Assembly: GCF_001571365.1 (NCBI RefSeq)
Contig: NZ_BCTQ01000022.1
Location: 1 to 64,000, forward strand
From: Achromobacter denitrificans NBRC 15125
GTDB taxonomy: Bacteria > Pseudomonadota > Gammaproteobacteria > Burkholderiales > Burkholderiaceae_B
DNA: 64,000 bases
Reading direction: 5' to 3'
This document shows, in pieces, positions 21,321-29,273 of this stretch (within the stretch, counting starts at the first letter, position 1; every line of letters begins with the position of its first letter). The notes beneath the pieces are model-generated. The model ran no database searches and was not told the origin of the DNA. It saw only the letters and a program-made list of their open reading frames with translations. Both the position numbers and the translations under genes were made by a program.

Positions 21321-21968
21321 CTAGTCGATGCGCGCGTGCAGATCGGCCTGCCACTGGGCGGGGCGGCCGAGGTAGCGCGAAGGCTCCAGCAGGGTGCAGG
21401 CGCCGCCGCGTTCCAGCGCCAGGGTGGGAAAGCCGGTGCCGCCCAGCCGGGCCAGCAGTTGCCGGCTGGCGGCGATGTGGGCGGCGGTCTCGGCGCCCCG
21501 GGCCGCCGAATACGCGCTCTCGAAGGCCGCCGGGTCCAGCCCGATATCGGCCGCCAGCGCCGCCAGCACGGCCGGGTCGGCGATGCGCAGGCCCTGCACG
21601 TAATGGGCGCGCTGGATGCACGCGAGCAGATCCGGCCCGCGGCCGCCCAGCGACTGCGCCGCCAGGATTGCCGTGATGGGCGGTTCCGAATCGAATACCG
21701 CGCCGGTGTCGCGCAGCAAACCGTTGAAGTAGTCTTCGCCGAAGGGCTGGCCGGTCAGGCCGGCGATGCGCTCGTCGTGCGGCATTACATAGCGGCGCAG
21801 GGCGTCGGTCACGGGCTGGCGGTTGCCGTTGGCCATCATGCCGCCGCCATGCAGCGCGATATCCAGGCCGGGGATGGCGCGGGCGGCCTCGATCAGCGGC
21901 GCGGCGCCATAGCACCAGCCGCAAAGCGGGTCGTAGAGGTAATGCAGGGTGGGGTTGGGAGTGCTCAT
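21321..21968 (-). CDS. DsbA family thiol oxidoreductase (DSBA-like, cytoplasmic)
   Basis: A 215-residue thioredoxin-fold protein with the active-site motif Cys16-Gly-Trp-Cys19 in YLYDPLCGWCYGAAP. The helical insertion typical of DsbA/FrnE-like proteins follows (DALRRYVMPHDERIAGLTGQP to LACIQRAHYVQGLRIADP), and the cis-Pro loop is GTGFPTLAL. There is no signal peptide with the start MSTPNPTLHY, so it should act in the cytoplasm; an ATG 21 codons upstream adds no secretion signal. Such proteins are disulfide reductases or isomerase-like; the substrate is unknown. Confidence 0.85.
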   Translation of the reverse strand: MSTPNPTLHYLYDPLCGWCYGAAPLIEAARAIPGLDIALHGGGMMANGNRQPVTDALRRYVMPHDERIAGLTGQPFGEDYFNGLLRDTGAVFDSEPPITAILAAQSLGGRGPDLLACIQRAHYVQGLRIADPAVLAALAADIGLDPAAFESAYSAARGAETAAHIAASRQLLARLGGTGFPTLALERGGACTLLEPSRYLGRPAQWQADLHARID

Positions 21969-22065
21969 GGCGCCATGGTAGACGCCGGCCGCCTCCCGGG
22001 TAAGCCCGGCGCGGTAACCAGATTGTTGCATCGGCCCCGCGAATCCTTCGCGGGGCCCGCAGCCC

Positions 22066-23541
22066 TCAGCCGGCGATCTGCACGCCGATCCAGAACAGGC
22101 CCGCCGCCAGCAGCATCGAGGCCGGCAGGGTCAGGATCCAGGCCATCAGGATATTGCGCACCGTGCTGCCGTGCAGGCCGGTCTTGTTGGCGATCATCGT
22201 GCCGGCCACGCCGGAGGACAGCACGTGGGTGGTGGACACCGGCAGGCTGAACACGTTGGCCAGCCCGATGGCGCCCATGGCGGTCACTTGCGCGGACATG
22301 CCCTGCGCGTAGGTCATGCCCTGTTTGCCGATCTTCTCGCCCACCGTCAGCACCACGCGGCGCCAGCCGACCATGGTGCCCGCGCCCAGCGCCAGCGCAA
22401 CCGCCACGATCACCCAGAAGGGCGCGTATTCGGTGGTGGCGGTCAGGTCGGCGCGCAGACGCTGCAGGTCCGCGCGTTCGCGGGCCGGCAGGCCTTCGAT
22501 GCGCGCCACCTTCTTGGCCGTGTCGTCCAGGCAGAGCAGGTAGCGGCGCACGGTGATGCGCTTGTCGGCGGACAGGTCGGCGTAGTTGGACACGCCGTGC
22601 AGGTCGGCCTGCAGCGCGGTGATGGTCGGGATGGTGAGTTCGGGATCGCAGCGGAAATTGCGCGGCAGCTCGGTGGTCCCGTTGTGGCGCTTGAGCGCCA
22701 GATAGTCGCCCAGCATCGCCTCGTTGCGCTGGTAGAACACGTTCAGGTGATTGGCCGCGTCGCGGGTGCGTTCGATCTGGTAGGTGGTGCTGGTGGTGTC
22801 CAGCACGAAATTGGCCGGCACGATGCCGATCAGCACGAGCATGATCAGGCCGATGCCTTTCTGGCCGTCGTTCGAGCCATGGACGAAGCTCACGCCCATG
22901 GCCGACAGCACCAGGACCAGGCGGTTCCAGAACGGCGGATGCTTCTTGTTGTCGAGGGCGCGGCGCTGCTCGGGCGTCTTGTGCATTTTCGACAGCGGCA
23001 GCCAGCGCTTGAGCACCAGGAGCAAGCCGCCCGCCACCAGGAAGCCGGCCACCGGCGACACCACCAGCGACAGGCCGATGTCGATGGCCTTGCCCCAGTT
23101 CACGCCGTCCGCCAGGGGCAGGTCGGTGATGAGCGCATTGGCCAGGCCCACGCCCAGGATGGAGCCGATCAGGGTGTGCGAGCTGGAGGCGGGGATGCCG
23201 AAGTACCAGGTGCCCAGGTTCCAGGCGATGGCGGCCGCCAGCATGGCGAACACCATGGCCAGCCCGCGGCCCGTATCCACATTGATCAGCAGTTCCACCG
23301 GCAGCAGGTGGACGATGGCATAGGCCACGCCCACGCCGCCGAGCAGCACGCCCAGGAAATTGAAGATGCCCGATAGCACGACCGCCAGGTGCGGCGGCAT
23401 GGCTTTGGTGTAAATGACCGTTGCCACGGCATTGGCCGTGTCGTGGAATCCGTTGATGAATTCAAAGGCCAGGACGAATGTCAGGGCCAAGACAAGACTG
23501 AGGCCTACCCAGAGGTCTAGGCCGTGGAAGAGGTCGAACAT
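22066..23541 (-). CDS. Inorganic phosphate transporter, PiT family
   Basis: A 491-residue inner-membrane protein of the PiT family (PitA-like), which carries metal-phosphate with protons. The family repeats are visible: FEFINGFHDTANAVATVIYTKAM near the N-terminus (about 28-50) and its second half FVHGSNDGQKGIGLIML in the middle, with the signature GHD/GSNDG motifs for phosphate. SSSHTLIGSILGVGLAN and SLPVSTTHVLSSGVAGTM are the paired inverted repeats. A hydrophilic loop of roughly 130 residues (about 260-390) separates the last spans. It is transcribed alone. It adds to a phosphorus theme with the C-P lyase genes 6 kb away, though no Pho box was seen upstream. Confidence 0.93.
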   Translation of the reverse strand: MFDLFHGLDLWVGLSLVLALTFVLAFEFINGFHDTANAVATVIYTKAMPPHLAVVLSGIFNFLGVLLGGVGVAYAIVHLLPVELLINVDTGRGLAMVFAMLAAAIAWNLGTWYFGIPASSSHTLIGSILGVGLANALITDLPLADGVNWGKAIDIGLSLVVSPVAGFLVAGGLLLVLKRWLPLSKMHKTPEQRRALDNKKHPPFWNRLVLVLSAMGVSFVHGSNDGQKGIGLIMLVLIGIVPANFVLDTTSTTYQIERTRDAANHLNVFYQRNEAMLGDYLALKRHNGTTELPRNFRCDPELTIPTITALQADLHGVSNYADLSADKRITVRRYLLCLDDTAKKVARIEGLPARERADLQRLRADLTATTEYAPFWVIVAVALALGAGTMVGWRRVVLTVGEKIGKQGMTYAQGMSAQVTAMGAIGLANVFSLPVSTTHVLSSGVAGTMIANKTGLHGSTVRNILMAWILTLPASMLLAAGLFWIGVQIAG

Positions 23542-23630
23542 GGAGGCGGGGGAGATTCCGGCGAGACGCTGATTATTGCAGATTTGTGACCTGTCACTGG
23601 TTGCGTCCGGCTACCAAAGGGGCCCCCCCT

Positions 23631-23756
23631 CTAGAACTTCGAATACTGGAATTCGATCTCCATCGGCTTGCCCAGGTTGGCCGAGGTGTCGGCCTGGATC
23701 ATGACGACCGCCAGCATGCCCAGGTAGAGCAGGCACAGCCACAGGGTTCTTTTCAT
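23631..23756 (-). CDS. 41-residue DltX-like membrane micropeptide downstream of dltD
   Basis: A 41-codon gene: a short basic start (MKRTLW), one hydrophobic span (about residues 5-20, CLLYLGMLAVVMI), and a C-terminus reading MEIEFQYSKF. DltX peptides of Gram-positive dlt operons have this plan: one span and a conserved aromatic C-terminal motif with a tyrosine that carries the D-alanyl group between DltB and DltD. Here the tyrosine lies four residues from the end (FQYSKF). The ATG is 16 bases after the dltD stop and has CGGAG six bases upstream, so the two are coupled. It is too short for usual gene callers. Homology is inferred from plan, motif and context, not from a search. Confidence 0.65.
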   Translation of the reverse strand: MKRTLWLCLLYLGMLAVVMIQADTSANLGKPMEIEFQYSKF

Positions 23757-23772
23757 GCAACGCTCCGGTCTG

Positions 23773-24897
23773 TCATGGCCGAAATACCTCGGCGATCTTC
23801 TGGTTGACGCGCAGCCAGCCCAGCTCGCCCAGGTGCTGCACGTCGCGCAGCGTGCCCACTTCGAAGGGCGCGCCGTACATGTCCATGCAGCGCATGGCGT
23901 AGCGCTGGCACAGCGCCGCGACCTCGCGCTGCACCGGCGTGAATCGGTCCAGGTCCTTGAACACCATGGGGTGCAGCGGCTGCATGACGAACAGGGCGTC
24001 CACGCCGCGCTGGCGCAGCAGCGCCATCAGGGCGGTCAGCTCGCGCAGCTCGTCGCGGCCGGTCAGCGGTTGCGGCTGGTAGGCCGTTTTGCCGCCCTCG
24101 GGGACGGTCCGCAGGTATTTGTCGAAGAAATCGTCGCGCACGGCGTAGCGGTTGTTCGCCATCAGGGCCTGCTCGGCGCCCTGGGCCTGGCTGGCCAGGG
24201 CGTCCCAGTCCACCACGCGGGCGGCGGCGGCCGGCCCGGCGTGCTCCGGTTCGGGGGCCGGCGCCGCATGGGCTGGCGTCCAGAGGTCGACCAGGCGCTG
24301 GCGGAATACGTAGGCCTGCTCGGCCGCCATCGACCAGGCCACGCCGGCGTCGCCCTTGGCTTCCAGCCAGCGCAGCAGCTCCGCCCGGCCCTCGGGCTGG
24401 CGGAGCAGCCGGGGCAGCAGCGGATTGGCGTGTTCCTTGAATTCGTCCGGGCCCAGGCCGCCCTCGCCGTCGAACCAGCCGGGCGATAGCATGACGACCA
24501 CGCGCGACGCCGGGGAGAGGTCGTCGGCCAGCGCCGCCAGCACCAGCTGCATGCCCAGCGACTGGAAGCCGGAATGGCCGTAGGCCAGCACCGGCATCTG
24601 GAGCTCGTCGGCCAGGTAGCGGTAGGGCACGAAGCGCAGGTCGCTGCTGGTCAGCTCCGACGAGCCCAGGATGACCAGGCGGTCTCCCGTGCGCAGGGCC
24701 TGGCTCAGGCGCGAAAGGTTGCCGGTCTGTTCCTGCAGCGTGTTGCCGAGGTTGGGGATGTAGATGCCGGGAGCGGCGGCCGGCACGGCTTCCGTCTTCA
24801 GCGCCAGCGCGTGCAGGGCGCCCCACCCGGCGGCCGCGGCGGCGGCCAGGGCCAGCGCCGCCGCCAGCGCGTGCTGCCGGAGAGTGCGTGTGATCAT
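23773..24897 (-). CDS. DltD-like D-alanyl transfer protein
   Basis: A 374-residue protein with one N-terminal membrane anchor (about 9-30, Ala/Leu-rich) and an extracytoplasmic SGNH-type domain. The catalytic serine is in ILGSSELTS (77-84) and the other two residues of the triad fit Asp352-x-x-His355 in RDVQHLGELGWLRVNQ, the arrangement known in staphylococcal DltD. Residues 210-230 are an Ala/Pro/Glu-rich insert. In dlt operons DltD moves D-alanine onto teichoic acid; in Bordetella a dra locus does an analogous envelope modification. Here no dltA, B or C is adjacent, only the 41-residue DltX-like gene, so the acyl donor must come from elsewhere. Confidence 0.82.
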   Translation of the reverse strand: MITRTLRQHALAAALALAAAAAAGWGALHALALKTEAVPAAAPGIYIPNLGNTLQEQTGNLSRLSQALRTGDRLVILGSSELTSSDLRFVPYRYLADELQMPVLAYGHSGFQSLGMQLVLAALADDLSPASRVVVMLSPGWFDGEGGLGPDEFKEHANPLLPRLLRQPEGRAELLRWLEAKGDAGVAWSMAAEQAYVFRQRLVDLWTPAHAAPAPEPEHAGPAAAARVVDWDALASQAQGAEQALMANNRYAVRDDFFDKYLRTVPEGGKTAYQPQPLTGRDELRELTALMALLRQRGVDALFVMQPLHPMVFKDLDRFTPVQREVAALCQRYAMRCMDMYGAPFEVGTLRDVQHLGELGWLRVNQKIAEVFRP

Positions 24898-25181
24898 GGG
24901 GAAACCAAAAAGCGGCGCGAGCGCCGGGATAGCCGGTCGGATTGTTAGCGGATGTTAGCGAGCGGCCATTGCCGGAACAAGCGCGCGATGGCGGGGTCGG
25001 AACCAATTCGCTTTTTCGCCACAAGCCCGCCTCGTGCAGATGGCCTAGGCCGCCGAGATTTCCCTGGGGAGAGAATGCGATAGCATCGTTGTCGCGGGGT
25101 TCTTCTGGATTTCCATGATTGACCGCGTCCGAGCCGCCCGTGCGGCGCCCGATCGTCTTCCCATTCAATGATTCCATCGCC

Positions 25182-25811
25182 ATGACCGCCACCCGTATCG
25201 CCCGCAGCCATCCCGACGAACTGATCGTGGGCCTGGTATCCGTTTCCGACCGCGCCTCGACCGGCGCCTACCAGGACCAGGGGCTGCCCGCGCTGCGGGA
25301 ATGGCTGGGCGGCGCGCTGGTCTCGCCCTGGCAGGCGGTGGACCGCCTGATCCCGGACGAGCCCGCCCGCATTTCGGAAACGCTGATCGAACTGGTGGAC
25401 GGCTGCGGCTGCGACCTGGTGCTCACCACCGGCGGCACCGGCCCCGCGCGCCGCGACGTCACGCCCGAGGCGACGCTCGCCGTCGGCACCAAGGAAATGC
25501 CTGGCTTCGGCGAGCAGATGCGCCAGATCAGCCTGCGCTTCGTGCCCACGGCCATTCTGTCGCGCCAGGTGGCCGTCATCCGGGAAGCCGCGGACCACGC
25601 CGCGCTCATCGTGAACCTGCCGGGCCAGCCGAAATCCATCCGCGAAACGCTGGAAGGCCTGAAGGGGGAAGACGGCGCCGTGCTGGTGCCGGGCATCTTC
25701 GCGGCCATTCCCTATTGCATCGACCTGATCGGCGGGCCTTACGCCGAGACGCGCCCGGAAGTCATCGCGGCCTTCCGCCCCAAATCGGCCCGCCGCCCGG
25801 CGCAGGGCTAG
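25182..25811 (+). CDS. mog: Molybdopterin adenylyltransferase Mog
   Basis: A 209-residue cytoplasmic enzyme that adenylates molybdopterin before metal insertion. The sequence tracks E. coli MogA closely: GLVSVSDRASTGAYQDQGLP, the substrate-binding LVLTTGGTGPARRDVTPEAT, MPGFGEQMRQISLRFVPTAI and NLPGQPKSIRETLEGLKG. The ATG at 25182 gives the usual N-terminus with a short leader; an upstream TTG at 25119 is less likely. No Shine-Dalgarno is obvious. It diverges from dltD across a 284-base gap in which I see no gene. Confidence 0.92.
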   Translation: MTATRIARSHPDELIVGLVSVSDRASTGAYQDQGLPALREWLGGALVSPWQAVDRLIPDEPARISETLIELVDGCGCDLVLTTGGTGPARRDVTPEATLAVGTKEMPGFGEQMRQISLRFVPTAILSRQVAVIREAADHAALIVNLPGQPKSIRETLEGLKGEDGAVLVPGIFAAIPYCIDLIGGPYAETRPEVIAAFRPKSARRPAQG

Positions 25812-25873
25812 CCCTGCGCTATAGTTGGCCGCGCTTTCATCAACATTCCCACCCGTTCGAGAGTTCCATCGCT

Positions 25874-26212
25874 ATGAAGGTCCGTACCGTCCTGTCCCTT
25901 ACCGCCCTGGCCGCCCTGACGGCCTGCGCCAACGTCAAAGACGTGCGCGACCGCGATCCCGTCTTCTACGGGGCGACCCAGCGCTCGGCCGAGGATTACA
26001 CGAATTGCGTCGCGGAATCCTGGAAGAACCTGGGCATCAATTTCGAGCGCAAGACGGTGCGCAACGGGTTTGAACTCATCCAGCAGGACAGCCTGGGCGT
26101 GGAGGCCGTGTTGACGACCACCCACTGGAAGGGCAAGACCGAGACGCGCCTGTCCACGCGTATCGCCCGCCGCGACCAGACCATCATCGAGCCGGCGAAC
26201 CTGTGCCTGTGA
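25874..26212 (+). CDS. Small lipoprotein of unknown function
   Basis: A 112-residue protein with a lipoprotein signal peptide: a basic start, hydrophobic stretch LSLTALAALTAC, and lipobox L-T-A-C with the lipidated cysteine at 18. The mature part is polar, with conserved-looking YTNCVAESWKNLG and a C-terminal cysteine (ANLCL), so a disulfide is possible. I do not recognise a named family. The stop overlaps or abuts possible GTG starts of the M23 gene, so the two are probably translated from one message. Confidence 0.75.
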   Translation: MKVRTVLSLTALAALTACANVKDVRDRDPVFYGATQRSAEDYTNCVAESWKNLGINFERKTVRNGFELIQQDSLGVEAVLTTTHWKGKTETRLSTRIARRDQTIIEPANLCL

Positions 26213-26217
26213 GCGTC

Positions 26218-27084
26218 ATGTTCCGCCGTCGCGACATCCTGCGCCTGGGCTTGGCGGCGGCCGCGGCCGGCCTGTGCCTGCCCGCCCGCGCGCAGCAGGA
26301 AGGCTATCTCACCCGCAAGCTCAATTTTCCCGTTCCCGGCGGCGTGGCCGTCCTGGGCCTGGGCGGCGGGGAGCGCGCCCCCGAAGTCACGTTCCTGGGC
26401 CGGCGCGCGCTGGTCGTGCGCGAAGAAGGCAAGCAATGGATCGCCGTGGTCGGCATCCCGCTCAGCGTGAAGCCGGGCGAGCAGCACGTCACGGTCGCCG
26501 ACGGGCAGGGCCCGCGCAAGCTGGCCTTCCGGGTCGGCGCCAAGGAGTACGCGGCCCAGCGCATCACGCTGAAGAACCAACGCCAGGTCGAGCCGAATCC
26601 GGACGATTTGAAGCGCATCGAGCGCGAAATGGCCGAGCAGAGCGCGGCCAACCGCGGCTACCGCGCCGGGGTCACGCCCAGCAACCTGCTGCTGGACCGT
26701 CCGGTGAACGGCGGGCGCCTGTCCAGCCCGTTCGGGCTGCGGCGTTTCTTCAACGGGCAGGAGCGCAACCCGCATTCGGGGCTGGATTTCGCCGTCCCGT
26801 CGGGCACGCCCATCAAGGCGCCGGCGGCCGGCGTGGTGGTGCTGGTGGGGGATTACTTCTTCAACGGCAAGACGGTGTTCCTGGACCACGGGCAGGGCTT
26901 CGTCAGCATGTTCTGCCACATGTCCGCGATCGACGTGAAAGTCGGCGACGAGGTGCCGCGCGGCGGGGTGGTGGGCAAGGTGGGGGCGACGGGGCGGGCG
27001 ACCGGCCCGCATCTGCACTGGAACGTCAGCCTGAACGATGCCCGGGTCGATCCGGCCATCTTCATCGGGGCCTTCAAGCCCTGA
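26218..27084 (+). CDS. M23 family metallopeptidase (peptidoglycan DD-endopeptidase)
   Basis: A 288-residue exported zinc peptidase of the LytM/M23 class. The LytM domain lies in the last ~130 residues: zinc ligands in NPHSGLDFAVP (HxxxD) and in the HLHW motif GPHLHWNVS. The N-terminus (RRRDILRLGLAAAAAGLCLPARA) has a twin-arginine-like start and a cleavage after ARA, so export by Tat or Sec is plausible. The middle part is a beta-sandwich-like M23-N region. GTG codons at 26203 and 26209 are alternative starts that would overlap the lipoprotein stop. All zinc-binding residues I expect are present, so it should be active in cell-wall cleavage in the periplasm. Confidence 0.88.
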   Translation: MFRRRDILRLGLAAAAAGLCLPARAQQEGYLTRKLNFPVPGGVAVLGLGGGERAPEVTFLGRRALVVREEGKQWIAVVGIPLSVKPGEQHVTVADGQGPRKLAFRVGAKEYAAQRITLKNQRQVEPNPDDLKRIEREMAEQSAANRGYRAGVTPSNLLLDRPVNGGRLSSPFGLRRFFNGQERNPHSGLDFAVPSGTPIKAPAAGVVVLVGDYFFNGKTVFLDHGQGFVSMFCHMSAIDVKVGDEVPRGGVVGKVGATGRATGPHLHWNVSLNDARVDPAIFIGAFKP

Positions 27085-27109
27085 TTCGCCGCAAGGCGCG
27101 GCCGCGTCC

Positions 27110-27397
27110 CTAGGCGGGCGCGGCCTGCAGCGCGATCCGCTGCAGCACGTGCTGGTGCACGCGCTCGGCGTACTCCATGTGCTGGCGCACGTGGAGTTGC
27201 TGGGCATCCTGCTCGTCCAGGCAGTTGTCGTATTTGGTCTTGGCCTCGGCGTACGTCAGGCCGGTATTGCGCAGGCTGTTGATGAACGCTTCGCGCGATT
27301 GATGAAGCAGGCGCAAGCCTTCCTCGCCCTTCGCGTATCGTCTGCGCGCCAGGGCGAGTTCGTCAGCAGCCGCTTGCAACTCTTCTGTCAGGTCCAT
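27110..27397 (-). CDS. Hypothetical helical protein
   Basis: A 95-residue soluble protein, almost all helix-forming and rich in Glu, Arg, Gln and Ala, with heptad-like hydrophobic spacing (LTEELQAAADELALARRRYAKG) suggesting coiled coil. A His-rich patch, HVRQHMEYAERVHQHVLQ, is near the C-terminus. There are no membrane segments and no known motif. It converges with the M23 gene, 25 bases apart. I do not recognise the family; codon use resembles the neighbours, so the frame is probably real. Confidence 0.6.
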   Translation of the reverse strand: MDLTEELQAAADELALARRRYAKGEEGLRLLHQSREAFINSLRNTGLTYAEAKTKYDNCLDEQDAQQLHVRQHMEYAERVHQHVLQRIALQAAPA

Positions 27398-27549
27398 CTT
27401 GCATCGTGCGCGTCCCGCGGGATGTCGCGCCTAACCGGGATCGCCATTCTTCCATGAATGGGCGTTCCCAGCATTACGGCAGGCGGCCGCGCGGGCTTAA
27501 GCGCGTGAACGGGGCGGGGAGCCGGCGCGAGGCCGGCCCGGGGCCCGGT

Positions 27550-27813
27550 TCAGCGGCGGTATTGCTGGGGACGGTGCGCGGCCGGGGCGCGCTCATCCTT
27601 GTGGCGGAAGTTGATGCGGCCCTTGGTCAGGTCGTACGGCGACATTTCCAGGGTGACGCGATCGCCCGCCAGGATGCGGATGCGGTGCTTGCGGATACGG
27701 CCGGAGGCGTAGGCGCCGACTTCGATGCCGTTGTCCAGCTTTACGCGGTAGCGGCTATCGGGCAGCACTTCGTCAACGATGCCATCCAATTCGATGAGTT
27801 CTTCTTTAGCCAT
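27550..27813 (-). CDS. infA: Translation initiation factor IF-1
   Basis: An 87-residue S1-like OB-fold protein that binds the A site of the 30S subunit during initiation. The core [24 protein letters not shown] and [21 protein letters not shown] is the canonical IF-1 sequence, except that this copy has RINFRHKD rather than the RIxYR of many, and carries a C-terminal extension of about 14 Arg/Gln/Pro-rich residues. The usual length is 72. The ATG has a good AGGAG. The 5' leader holds a 9-bp hairpin. It is not in the ribosomal protein operon, so it may be a second infA, common in betaproteobacteria. Confidence 0.9.
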   Translation of the reverse strand: MAKEELIELDGIVDEVLPDSRYRVKLDNGIEVGAYASGRIRKHRIRILAGDRVTLEMSPYDLTKGRINFRHKDERAPAAHRPQQYRR

Positions 27814-28322
27814 TTTCTACTCCTATCAAGGCGCGCAGCCATGCCGGCGGCATGGCTCGCCGCGCGGAGGCGGCAAGCGCGTTGGACTCAAATAACCAGG
27901 GTCCGGCGGTTTGAACGTAAAACGTCCGGGCAGGCGCGGGTAAGGGCCACGGCATCCGTAGCGGATGTCTGAAATGACGGATACTCGCGCCGCGAGGGCA
28001 ATGTGCGCGCGATGCGCGGCTTGGTCGCGACGGCGCGTCGAGGGCGCATCGCCGGAAGAAGCGGGTTGGAGCGGTTGTTGCAGGGCCGGAAGCCGCTGCG
28101 CTTGCTGCGGCGGCGCCTCTGGCGGCGACGGGTTTCGTCCTGAAATGCCGGACACGTCCTGAGAGGGCCTCGCAGTATTGCCCAGAGGCGTTACAGGTTG
28201 GCGACGCAGAATGACCGAAGCCCGGTTTTCGCGGAGAAATCACGGACTTATGTTACTGCAAAGCGCAGTGATTAGCCAGTTTTTATCTGCCTCAAACCGG
28301 TGATAGTTGCTGTCGGACGACT
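27814..28322. other. 509-base stretch with no supported gene
   Basis: Upstream of infA I see a Shine-Dalgarno (AGGAGTAG on the reverse strand) and a perfect 9-bp hairpin (AGCCATGCC-GGC-GGCATGGCT, 27837-27857). The rest is GC-rich with several short overlapping open frames whose products are Arg/Pro-rich and alike in all frames. No RNA gene, terminator with a T-run or repeat was recognised. The infA promoter must lie here. Confidence 0.6.
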
Positions 28323-28862
28323 CTAGCCGGCGGCGATCCGCTGCCGGTATTCCTCTTCGACCCGGCCGAGCACGGACCAGAACGGGCCCGGCTGCCGGCC
28401 GGCCAAGCGGGCTTCCAGCACGCCCAGGTGCGCATGCCAACCGCCCGCCACGTCCACCATGTCCTCGCGCGAGGACAGTTTGCGGTGCGTCAGGACGAGG
28501 CGCGTGCCCCGGCCCTGCGGCGACAGTTCGAAAGTGACTTCGGACGGATGGCCCGGGGATCCGCCCCAGGTGAACGCCAGCAGGCGCGGCGGCTCGCAGC
28601 GCGTGATCACGCCTTGCGTGGTGACGCCGTTCTCGTAGGGCTTGTAGGCCTCGGGCACGGGTTCCGCCACCGAGGACAGGTCGGCGTGGACGAAACGCAG
28701 CGTGACGCCGCCGCCCTCGCGCAGATCCATGTCGCCGGAGGCCAGCCAGCGGCCCCGCTTTTCCGATTCGGTCAGGAACGCCCAGACCTCGTCGACGCTG
28801 GCCGGCAGTATGCGCGTAAAGCAGATGGAGGTGGGGTCTAGGACGACGCCGTGATCACTCAT
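28323..28862 (-). CDS. SRPBCC (AHSA1-type) domain protein
   Basis: A 179-residue protein of the Bet v1/AHSA1 START-like fold: the opening ILPASVDEVWAFLTESEKRGRWLASGDMD, and the later LLAFTWGGSPGHPSEVTFELSP, are the family pattern. The fold binds hydrophobic ligands in a deep cavity. It overlaps the ArsR gene by eight bases and has its own AGGAGAA ribosome-binding site, so it is an ArsR-regulated, co-translated partner. ArsR-AHSA1 pairs are common and their ligand is unknown. Confidence 0.85.
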   Translation of the reverse strand: MSDHGVVLDPTSICFTRILPASVDEVWAFLTESEKRGRWLASGDMDLREGGGVTLRFVHADLSSVAEPVPEAYKPYENGVTTQGVITRCEPPRLLAFTWGGSPGHPSEVTFELSPQGRGTRLVLTHRKLSSREDMVDVAGGWHAHLGVLEARLAGRQPGPFWSVLGRVEEEYRQRIAAG

Positions 28863-29220
28863 GCTGTTCTCCTGGGGACGTGGCCGGAGACCGGCTGGCG
28901 GCGAGCGCGGCTTCCAGCGCGCCCAGCCTGCCCGACCAGAATTGTTCATAGAAGCGCAGCCACTGCATGGCCTCGGCCATGGGTTCGGGGTTGAGGCTGC
29001 ATACGTGGGTGCGGCCCCGGATGGAGCGCCGGACCAGTCCGGCCCGCTCCAGGGCCTGCACGTGCTTGGAGGCGCCCGCGAAGCTCATGCTCAAGGGCGC
29101 GGCCAATTCGCCGATGGTTTGATCGCCCTGCGCCAGGGTGCGCAGCATGTCGCGGCGCGTGGGGTCGGCCAGCGCGCGAAAGACGGCATCCAGGGCGGGG
29201 GAGGGCGTTGATTCAACCAT
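28855..29220 (-). CDS. ArsR family transcriptional regulator
   Basis: A 121-residue winged-helix repressor. The recognition region reads LADPTRRDMLRTLAQGDQTIGELAAPLSMSFAGASKHVQALERAGLV (residues 17-63). It has no CxC metal site, so it is probably not an arsenic or metal sensor; AHSA1-linked ArsR proteins seem to sense other ligands. Its own start codon lies inside one copy of an 18-bp inverted repeat, and a second identical-arm copy lies 41 bases upstream, arguing for autoregulation of this gene and the SRPBCC gene. Confidence 0.88.
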   Translation of the reverse strand: MVESTPSPALDAVFRALADPTRRDMLRTLAQGDQTIGELAAPLSMSFAGASKHVQALERAGLVRRSIRGRTHVCSLNPEPMAEAMQWLRFYEQFWSGRLGALEAALAASRSPATSPGEQHE

Positions 29221-29229
29221 GAGGTTGAA
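29212..29229. promoter_or_regulatory. ArsR operator 1 (overlaps the start codon)
   Basis: TTCAACC-ATGA-GGTTGAA, an inverted repeat with 7-bp perfect arms and a four-base spacer. It contains the ArsR start codon (29218-29220). Identical arms recur 41 bases away, so this is a likely autoregulatory site. Confidence 0.7.
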
Positions 29230-29252
29230 TATAGCCCGGGCTCCGGGGAAAA

Positions 29253-29270
29253 TTCAACCTGCTGGTTGAA
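29253..29270. promoter_or_regulatory. ArsR operator 2
   Basis: TTCAACC-TGCT-GGTTGAA with the same arms and spacer length as the site at 29212-29229. The centres are 41 bp apart, nearly four helical turns, which suits binding of two dimers on one face. It lies between the GFA stop codon and the ArsR start. Confidence 0.7.
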
Positions 29271-29273
29271 TTT

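Noticed and set aside
23586..23807. 73-residue plus-strand frame over the DltX-like gene
   Set aside because: It is antisense to the reverse 41-codon gene, which has a ribosome-binding site and fits the dltD neighbour.
27521..27537. GCCGGC hairpin after infA as a terminator
   Set aside because: Short 6-bp stem with no T-run on the relevant strand; GC palindromes of this size are frequent here.
27826..28243. Overlapping frames upstream of infA
   Set aside because: Products are Pro/Arg-rich, differ between frames, and have no ribosome-binding site or conserved pattern. Treated as non-coding.
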